Source: CAZOVB01 sp046541415 (lineage in GTDB: Bacteria > Planctomycetota > Phycisphaerae > SM23-33). Taken from it: a DNA stretch of 18,140 nt. The stretch is from the NCBI GenBank assembly GCA_046541415.1, contig JBKHDI010000072.1, positions 1-18,140 of the forward strand, written 5' to 3'. How positions within the stretch are numbered: position 1 is the first letter of the stretch; the number at the start of each line of letters is the position of its first letter. A program made the translations under genes and the position numbers. Shown one piece after another: positions 13,006 through 18,140 of this stretch. Below the pieces are notes generated by a model, which did no database searches, was not told where the DNA came from, and saw only the letters and a list, made by a program, of their open reading frames with translations.

Positions 13006-14607
13006 ATGAAACGACTATCGACTATCGCCGTGCTGCTTCTGACAGCCCTGGCCGCCGAGGCCCAGCTCAAGCCCGCAGAGGTGCTCGTGGTGGCCAATTC
13101 CAACAGCCCCGAGTCGGTCGAGCTGGCCCGGTTGTACGTCAAACTCCGCCAGATCCCCCAGCAGAACCTCCTGCTGGTCAAGACGACCAGCGACTACCAG
13201 GTCAGCCGATCGCAGTACGACGCCCAGCTGCTCCTGCCCCTCCGCGCACACCTGCGCAAGCGCGAGAACCCCGACCAGATCCGCTGTTTGGCCCTGATCT
13301 ACGGCGTGCCCGTCCGCGTTGCAGGCCCGGAGGCACCCGCCGGACAGGTCGCCGCGGTCTATCGCGACATGCTCAACCAGATGCAGAATCGCATGGCCCT
13401 GCTGCTGAAGCTGCTGGACAGGGTCGGCGTGGACATGCCCGAATCGGCCCTGCAGGCGGAAATCGATGACTTGACCGGCTTGTTCGGCAAGCAGTCTGCT
13501 CCCGAGGCCGAATCGATGGACCAGATGCGCAACCGCCTGCCGGAGAAACTCCAGGACGCGCGTCGTCGGGTCGGGCAACTGGACCCGGCCGACCGGGCCT
13601 TGGGCCTCAAGCAGCTCCAGGCGATCCTCTTCCAGGTCTCGGGCCTGGAGGGCCTGGCCAGGCTCAGCACCGGACAGGACGCCGAGGCTATCGAAAAACG
13701 ACTCGACGATCTGGAGCAGCAGGTCACGACCTTGATCCTGCAACCCCAGACGCCCGAACGGGCCAGGCAGCGCATTGCCCTGCAACTCCAGCTGCGGGGG
13801 ATCCCGCGGATCTGGCATGACACGCTGGAGACGCTCAGCGCCCAGTCGGGCGACAAGGCCGACGCCTCGGTCGACAGCGAACTGGCCCTGGCGAGAATCG
13901 ACATCTACGACCTGCCCCGCTGGGTGGCCAACCCCATGCACCACGCAGCCAGGCAGGACGGTCCCCAGCCTCCCGTGCTGATGACCGCCCGCCTGGACGG
14001 ACCCGACGACGCCGACGTCCGGCGGATGATTCAGGCGTCGGTGCAGGTCGAGAAGACAGGCCTTGAAGGGCGTTTCTACATCGACGCCGGAGGCCTGCCC
14101 AGGGCCCGGGCCTACGACGCGAACTTCAAGAAGCTCTTCAACTTCCTGGTCTCCCAGACCAAGCTCAAGGTCCGCATGGATGAGCAGCTCGACGTCTTCC
14201 AGCAAAACAGCTGCCCCGACGCCGCCCTGTACGTCGGCTGGTACAGCCTGAAGAAGTACGTGCCCGCCTTCATCTGGAAGCCCGGGGCGGTCGGATGGCA
14301 CGTGGCGAGTTTCGAGGCCCAGGACCTGCGGAACGCCGCCAGCCAGACCTGGTGTGTCAAGATGATCCAGAACGGCGTGGCGGCAACGATCGGCGCCGTC
14401 AACGAGCCCTATCTCGCCGCCTTCCCCCTGCCCCAGGAGTTCTTCGCCCTCCTGCTGACCGGACGATACTCCCTGGCCGAGTGCTACTGGATGACCGTCC
14501 CGCACGCGTCCTGGCGGCTGACGCTGATCGGCGACCCGCTCTACCGGCCCTTCGCGGCCGAGCCCCAGCTCAAACCCGCCCAGCTGCCCCAGGATCTGAA
14601 GCCCTGA
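13006..14607 (+). CDS. TIGR03790-like secreted protein with helical insertion
   Basis: A 533-residue precursor with a signal peptide (1-19, cleavage likely after AEA). The N-terminal VLVVANSNSPESVELARLYV and CLALIYGVPVRV, and the C-terminal VLMTARLDGPDD, GLEGRFYIDAGG and LTLIGDPLYRPF, match what I remember of the TIGR03790 family of planctomycetes and relatives. That family has no established function. Between them, residues about 112-285 are almost wholly helical and rich in Leu, Gln, Arg and Glu (for example MLNQMQNRMALLLKLLDRVG, LDDLEQQVTTLILQPQTPER), an apparent insertion. ATG 13006 has no strong ribosome-binding site but is fixed by the signal peptide. The next gene starts 90 bases later. 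Likely exported; no catalytic residues can be named. Confidence 0.75.
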   Translation: MKRLSTIAVLLLTALAAEAQLKPAEVLVVANSNSPESVELARLYVKLRQIPQQNLLLVKTTSDYQVSRSQYDAQLLLPLRAHLRKRENPDQIRCLALIYGVPVRVAGPEAPAGQVAAVYRDMLNQMQNRMALLLKLLDRVGVDMPESALQAEIDDLTGLFGKQSAPEAESMDQMRNRLPEKLQDARRRVGQLDPADRALGLKQLQAILFQVSGLEGLARLSTGQDAEAIEKRLDDLEQQVTTLILQPQTPERARQRIALQLQLRGIPRIWHDTLETLSAQSGDKADASVDSELALARIDIYDLPRWVANPMHHAARQDGPQPPVLMTARLDGPDDADVRRMIQASVQVEKTGLEGRFYIDAGGLPRARAYDANFKKLFNFLVSQTKLKVRMDEQLDVFQQNSCPDAALYVGWYSLKKYVPAFIWKPGAVGWHVASFEAQDLRNAASQTWCVKMIQNGVAATIGAVNEPYLAAFPLPQEFFALLLTGRYSLAECYWMTVPHASWRLTLIGDPLYRPFAAEPQLKPAQLPQDLKP

Positions 14608-14697
14608 ACTTGCCGGCGAGTTTTTTGCGGAAACTTCCTGCCAACTGCAACGTCCAATCTTCCGAACCAATGGATAGGACCTGGAAGGAGTTTTCCG

Positions 14698-15306
14698 ATG
14701 GCTCGACGGGGACAATCAATCTGGAGCAGACTTTTCTCCGCCTTTGTACGTGGCAGTTCGGCTGCCGATTCCGACTGGAACAGCTTCTGCCAGACACTTC
14801 AACAGGCAGATGACGTAGCCGAAAACCGGGCCGGTCACTGCGCCATGACCAGCCGGGGTGCCCGCAGGTTGACCGCCGCCATGAAAGCCTGGCCGGAAGA
14901 ACTGGCCACGATGGAGCAGTCCGGCCTGATCGGCCCGGCCGAGAGACAGCTTCTGGAGTTGGAAGCCCGCTGCCTGGAACGGGATGTCCGGGCACGGCTG
15001 GGAATGGAACTGTCGGCCGAGCAGGCCCGGATTGCATCTCAGGCCCCCGCCGCCAAAAGCCTCCACGACCTTTGCCTGCGGATCGAGGCGCTGGAGGCCC
15101 TCAGCCAGGCCCAGCCGAAGCATGCTCAGGCTGCCGAACTCATCCTCGCCGACGCCGCGGCCCACGTGAAAATCCTGGGCAACCGGACCATGCTGCGACA
15201 ACTCGTCCTGGCCCGCCGCGGCGAAGCCGGCGAAATCCGCAGCCGCGCCCAACAGTGCATCGACCGGATCCGAACAGCAACGGGCGATATCCGCAAGACG
15301 GCCTGA
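14698..15306 (+). CDS. Hypothetical helical protein
   Basis: A 202-residue protein that I do not recognise. The start is well supported: AAGGAG (14685-14690) lies 7 bases before ATG 14698. The N-terminus is basic and mildly hydrophobic (MARRGQSIWSRLFSAFVRG) but not a convincing signal peptide. The rest is predicted almost wholly alpha-helical, with heptad-like Leu/Ala patterns (ERQLLELEARCLERDVRARL; LHDLCLRIEALEALSQAQ), few glycines and a basic C-terminus. No metal-binding or catalytic motif is visible. It is 90 bases downstream of the TIGR03790-like gene on the same strand and ends 12 bases before the end of the convergent phosphatase gene. Probably cytoplasmic; a coiled-coil or structural role is only a guess. 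Confidence 0.7.
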   Translation: MARRGQSIWSRLFSAFVRGSSAADSDWNSFCQTLQQADDVAENRAGHCAMTSRGARRLTAAMKAWPEELATMEQSGLIGPAERQLLELEARCLERDVRARLGMELSAEQARIASQAPAAKSLHDLCLRIEALEALSQAQPKHAQAAELILADAAAHVKILGNRTMLRQLVLARRGEAGEIRSRAQQCIDRIRTATGDIRKTA

Positions 15307-15318
15307 TCGACCGGCCGC

Positions 15319-16590
15319 TCAGCCCGGGTAGGCCTCGGCAGCCTGAGGCTTCTTCTTCGGCTCGGGCATCTTCGGGATCAGATTCTCCGGGATCTCCTCC
15401 AGCTTCCGCGGGTTGATCGGTTCGCCAATCATCAGGCGATACACCTCGGTGTTGTCGATGACATCCCGCACCGCGCCGGCCCCCACGCCGGTGGCCCAGA
15501 TCGGCACGAACACACTCGTGTGGCCTGTCGTCGACCAACTGTGCGGCGGGATCTTGCCCTTTGCCGCCCCCTGGTCGGAAACCCGCAGACCGCCGGTTTC
15601 GTGGTCGGATACCACGATAACCAGCGTGTCCGTTCGCCCGGCCGCCCACGTCAGGACGGTTTCGACCGCCCGGTCGAATTCCAATGTCTCGCCGATGCCC
15701 CGCTGCAGGTCGTTCTGGTGGCCGGCATGGTCGATCCGGGCCCCCTCGACCATCAGGAAAAAACCCTTGTCCGACTTGGACAGCAGTTCCAGGGCCTTGA
15801 CGGTCATTTCCGAGAGCGTCGGTGCCTCGTCGTAGACCGTGGTCTGTTTGGTCTGGTAGTCGTGCATGTAGGGCATGTGGCTGCCGGAATGGAACTGGCC
15901 GGAGACTTTCGACTCGCTCAGGGAGCTCAGCTGCTGCATCTGCTTGCGGTCGGTGACCACGCGGTAACCAGCCTTGCGGGCTTTCTCGGGGGTCACGCCC
16001 AGGATGCTGTCGGTCTTGAGCGTCGCACCAAAGAGCAGGTCGGGCTGGACTTCGTTGAGCATGCGGTTGGAGATGGCGGAGTAGTCATTGCGGTGGTGCA
16101 CGTGGGCGGCGAAGGCAGCCGGGGTGGCGTGGGTGATCACGGATGTCGTGACCAGGCCGGTCCTCATCCCGCCGGCCTTGGCGCGTTCCAGGACGGTTTC
16201 GAGCGGCTCCTTCGTGCCCGGATTGTCCATCGATACGGTGTTGTTGAAAACCTTCCTGCCGGTGGCCATGGCCGTGCCCGCAGCAGCAGAATCGGTCGGC
16301 GTGTCGTGCCCGTTGGCCGAGTGCGTGCGCACCAGGCCGCCGTGGGGCATCTGCTGCATGACCAAGGCGTCATCCCGCCCATGAGCATACAGGCTGGCCG
16401 CCCGCACGTGGTCGACCCCCATCCCGTCGCCGATCAACAGAACCACGTTCCTGGCTGCCAGTGCCTGTTCTGACTTTTCACGCTCAGCCGGTGCCTGGGG
16501 AACCTCCCGGCCGCAACCGGCACCCGCCAGCAACAACCCCAACGACACGACGAGAAGCTGGAACCGCCTCGAATCTCTGCTATCGAACAT
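15319..16590 (-). CDS. Alkaline phosphatase (PhoA-type), probably exported
   Basis: A 423-residue metal-dependent phosphomonoesterase precursor. Residues 10-25 are a hydrophobic signal segment ending AGAGC; C26 could be lipidated, though Gly at -3 departs from the usual lipobox. PhoA-family motifs: LLIGDGMG with metal ligand D55; DTPTDSAAAGTAMATG with D100 and nucleophile S101; THATPAAFAAHVHHR (153-167); FLMVEGARIDHAGH (278-291) with E282, D287 and H291; VVSDHETGG (326-334) with D329-H330; and TGHT with H357. All catalytic and metal residues expected for two zinc ions and one magnesium ion are present. The C-terminus ends in a Pro/Lys-rich tail. AGGA lies before ATG 16590. Role: release of phosphate from organic phosphate outside the cytoplasm. 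No Pho-box could be recognised with confidence. Confidence 0.93.
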   Translation of the reverse strand: MFDSRDSRRFQLLVVSLGLLLAGAGCGREVPQAPAEREKSEQALAARNVVLLIGDGMGVDHVRAASLYAHGRDDALVMQQMPHGGLVRTHSANGHDTPTDSAAAGTAMATGRKVFNNTVSMDNPGTKEPLETVLERAKAGGMRTGLVTTSVITHATPAAFAAHVHHRNDYSAISNRMLNEVQPDLLFGATLKTDSILGVTPEKARKAGYRVVTDRKQMQQLSSLSESKVSGQFHSGSHMPYMHDYQTKQTTVYDEAPTLSEMTVKALELLSKSDKGFFLMVEGARIDHAGHQNDLQRGIGETLEFDRAVETVLTWAAGRTDTLVIVVSDHETGGLRVSDQGAAKGKIPPHSWSTTGHTSVFVPIWATGVGAGAVRDVIDNTEVYRLMIGEPINPRKLEEIPENLIPKMPEPKKKPQAAEAYPG

Positions 16591-16613
16591 AACTCGATCC
16601 TTTCTGACTGGCT

Positions 16614-16642
16614 ATTCTAATGTCGTCCCCGGGCCAAGGCAA
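16614..16642 (-). promoter_or_regulatory. Promoter of the alkaline phosphatase gene
   Basis: On the minus strand: TTGCCT (16642-16637), a 17-base spacer and TAGAAT (16619-16614). Transcription would begin near 16607, giving a short leader with AGGA before ATG 16590. Confidence 0.6.
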
Positions 16643-16671
16643 AGCCCAACCCCCAAACGCCGGCTTGGAAG

Positions 16672-16700
16672 TTGTGCTCTGCCAGAGGAAACGATAGGAT
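16672..16700 (+). promoter_or_regulatory. Promoter of the glycosyltransferase gene
   Basis: TTGTGC (16672-16677), a 17-base spacer and TAGGAT (16695-16700), nine bases before ATG 16710. The message would have almost no leader. The AGGAT could instead serve as a Shine-Dalgarno sequence of an unseen longer transcript, so the call is moderate. Confidence 0.45.
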
Positions 16701-16709
16701 GCCCGGACC

Positions 16710-17636
16710 ATGACCCAACCTGCCAGAGTTTCGATCCTGATCCCCTGCTATAACGAAGAGGCGACGATCGGCAAGGTGGTAGATGATTTCCGTCGCGAAC
16801 TGCCCGATGCAGCCATTTACGTCTATGACAACAACAGTTCGGACACCACCGCCGAAATCGCCGCGCAGCACGGGGCCATCGTCCTCCACGAACCGCGACA
16901 GGGAAAGGGGTTCGTGATCGAATCGATGTTCGCCGACACCGACGCCGATGTCTTCGTGATGGTCGACGGCGACGACACCTACCCGGCTGAAAAGGTCCAC
17001 GACCTGATCGCCCCGGTCCTGGCCGACCGGACGGACATGACGGTCGGGGCTCGCCTGGCCCAGTTCGACGACCAGTCGTTCCGACCCTTGCACGTGGCGG
17101 GCAACGGCCTGGTCAAGGGCTTGATCAACTTCCTCTTCTCGACCGGCCTGACGGACATCCTCTCAGGCTACCGGGCCTTCAATCGGCGCGTCGTCGAGCG
17201 CATCCCTGTAGTCTCCAGCGGGTTTGAAGTCGAAACCGAGATGACCATCCAGATGCTTTACTACAAGCTGCGGATGGTGGAAGTACAGGTCCCTTACCGC
17301 GGCCGCCCGGAAGGATCGGTCTCGAAGCTGCATACCTTCCGCGATGGTTTCCGGGTACTCTGGAAGCTGTTCAGCCTGTTCCGTTCGATCAAGCCGCTGA
17401 CGTTCTTCGGCCTGATCGCGATCGTGCTGTTCGTCCTGGGCCTGGTGGCCGGCATTCCGGCGGTGGTGGGATATTTCGAGACGGGCCGGGTCGAACGGTT
17501 CCCGCTGGCAATCCTGGCCACGGGTCTGATGATCCTCTCAACAGGCAGCGCGTTTCTGGGGATCATCCTTCACGCGATCAACTGGCGGCTGCTGGAACTG
17601 CACAACGTCCTGACGCGCAAGCACGGGGGCCGGTAG
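16710..17636 (+). CDS. Membrane-anchored family 2 glycosyltransferase
   Basis: A 308-residue GT2 enzyme of the dolichyl-phosphate-mannosyltransferase-like type; it probably transfers a sugar from a nucleotide donor to a lipid or glycan acceptor at the inner membrane. Visible: SILIPCYNEEATIGKVV (8-24), the GT-A start; VYDNNSSDTT (38-47); QGKGFVIESM; the DxD-type VMVDGDDTYP with D86, D88 and D89; GARLAQFDDQSFRPLHVAGN (113-132); LTDILSGYRAFNRR (147-160); and GFEVETEMTIQM (171-182) with the acceptor-site acids. Two hydrophobic helices follow (about 231-254 and 266-288), anchoring the catalytic domain at its C-terminus. Donor and acceptor cannot be told from sequence. The gene stands alone, divergent from the phosphatase and convergent with the TPR-like gene, 16 bases apart. 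Confidence 0.9.
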   Translation: MTQPARVSILIPCYNEEATIGKVVDDFRRELPDAAIYVYDNNSSDTTAEIAAQHGAIVLHEPRQGKGFVIESMFADTDADVFVMVDGDDTYPAEKVHDLIAPVLADRTDMTVGARLAQFDDQSFRPLHVAGNGLVKGLINFLFSTGLTDILSGYRAFNRRVVERIPVVSSGFEVETEMTIQMLYYKLRMVEVQVPYRGRPEGSVSKLHTFRDGFRVLWKLFSLFRSIKPLTFFGLIAIVLFVLGLVAGIPAVVGYFETGRVERFPLAILATGLMILSTGSAFLGIILHAINWRLLELHNVLTRKHGGR

Positions 17637-17652
17637 CCTTACCCGGGGGGCC

Positions 17653-18140
17653 TCAACTGCGGGATTCTTCCTCGATCTGCTGCAGCCGGCGGGCGGCCTG
17701 CGTGGCCGCACTGCTGCCGTCGTACATGCGGATGATCTCCCGATAGAGCACCGTGGCCGCATCGAGCTGTGCCTGCTTCTCCAGGCTGTATGCCAGCCAG
17801 AACATCGACAGGGCCGACTTGTCCGCCTTGGACAGCTGACGGTACTGACCGACCAGAGGCCTGAGGATCGGCTCGGCCCGTGCATACTCGAAATGCGAGA
17901 TCAGTGAGACCGCCTGGTCGAATTTACGGTCCAGTTCGACCGGGTCGGGCCTGTTCTCCGGCCGATCATCCAGGCGCGTGGCCATGCGGGCTTCCGGGGC
18001 GGCCGTGTCGGACGAGTCCGTCCCTGCCGGCCGGGGCAGATGATCAGGGGCCGCCGTCCCGGCCGGGGGTGCTTCGTTTTCAGCACGATCATTGGCCGGG
18101 CCGGATCGCGATTGGGCCCTGGGAGATTCCTCTAGCCCCT
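17653..18140 (-). CDS. TPR-like protein, N-terminus outside the window (partial)
   Basis: The C-terminal part has helical hairpins of TPR character: ELDRKFDQAVSLISHFEYAR, LSMFWLAYSLEKQAQLDAAT and VLYREIIRMYDGSSAATQAA, typical of tetratricopeptide proteins that hold other proteins together. The frame has no stop as far as the right edge. There it reads as a Pro/Ala/Asp-rich disordered linker (ENEAPPAGTAAPDHLPRPAG, SSDTAAPEAR), so I treat the gene as 5'-partial; about 162 codons are visible. Alternatively translation starts at ATG 17985, giving 110 residues with a weak GGAAG five bases upstream. It is convergent with the glycosyltransferase gene. Partners are unknown. Confidence 0.6.
   Translation of the reverse strand, partial: GLEESPRAQSRSGPANDRAENEAPPAGTAAPDHLPRPAGTDSSDTAAPEARMATRLDDRPENRPDPVELDRKFDQAVSLISHFEYARAEPILRPLVGQYRQLSKADKSALSMFWLAYSLEKQAQLDAATVLYREIIRMYDGSSAATQAARRLQQIEEESRS

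Noticed and set aside
12069..13469. 466-codon plus-strand open frame across the hydrolase gene and into the TIGR03790-like gene
   Set aside because: It is antisense to a lipoprotein hydrolase with signal peptide, GFSAGG, Asp and His, then out of frame with the following gene; it also runs through the divergent promoter region.
14608..14626. Possible terminator (CTTGCCGGCGAG then TTTTTT) after the TIGR03790-like gene
   Set aside because: The T run is good, but the stem has only about four pairs including a G-U around a CCGG loop, too weak to call.
13015..14715. 566-codon minus-strand open frame opposite the TIGR03790-like gene
   Set aside because: Long antisense frames are expected at this GC content; the plus strand has the signal peptide and family motifs.
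17632..17660. GGCCGGTA/TACCCGG hairpin between the convergent glycosyltransferase and TPR-like genes
   Set aside because: It has a bulge and no T tract; it may slow polymerase but cannot be called a terminator.

Overview
The window is about 18 kb of GC-rich bacterial DNA, most consistent with a planctomycete, probably of the Phycisphaerae. The lineage call is an inference from gene content: a very large DUF4175-like membrane protein, a TIGR03790-type secreted protein, a tiny aromatic-rich lipoprotein, YkgJ-type cysteine-cluster proteins, and palindromic repeats whose spurious translations (of the HGQDGRAT / ARPSWPC kind) I associate with planctomycetes and their relatives. Almost every position is coding. 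Several genes have recognisable sigma70-like promoters, and at least two appear to be leaderless.

Layout. Positions 1-69 hold the tail of an unidentified gene. Positions 218-3544 encode a 1108-residue membrane-anchored coiled-coil protein. Positions 3545-3885 are non-coding and carry three 9-bp-stem palindromes, two of them inside a perfect 61-bp tandem duplication. Next come two overlapping cysteine-cluster proteins (3886-4795), a 72-residue lipoprotein with its own strong promoter and terminator (4792-5169), and the wreck of an MFS transporter (5220-5805). CoaD (5846-6367) and NadD (6368-7003, minus strand), one enzyme each from CoA and NAD synthesis, meet tail to tail with no spacer. NadD and HisF are divergent, with back-to-back promoters.

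The most interesting block is 7134-12038, an apparent four-gene operon. hisF is followed by a complete PilT-type hexameric ATPase. Then comes a membrane-anchored GspE/PilB homologue that has lost its Walker A lysine, Walker B Gly-Glu and His box but keeps its paired CxxC motifs. The last gene is a CvpA-domain membrane protein with a large unassigned C-terminal domain. I read this as a possible motor made of an active ATPase, a membrane-bound pseudo-ATPase and a four-helix membrane protein. No pilin, PilC, PilM/N/O or secretin gene lies in the window.

The right-hand part holds a lipoprotein alpha/beta hydrolase (minus), a TIGR03790-like secreted protein with a long helical insertion, a helical protein of unknown function, a lipoprotein-like alkaline phosphatase (minus), a membrane-anchored family 2 glycosyltransferase, and a TPR-like protein (minus) whose frame runs off the right edge. 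No rRNA, tRNA, CRISPR array, insertion sequence or phage gene was seen.
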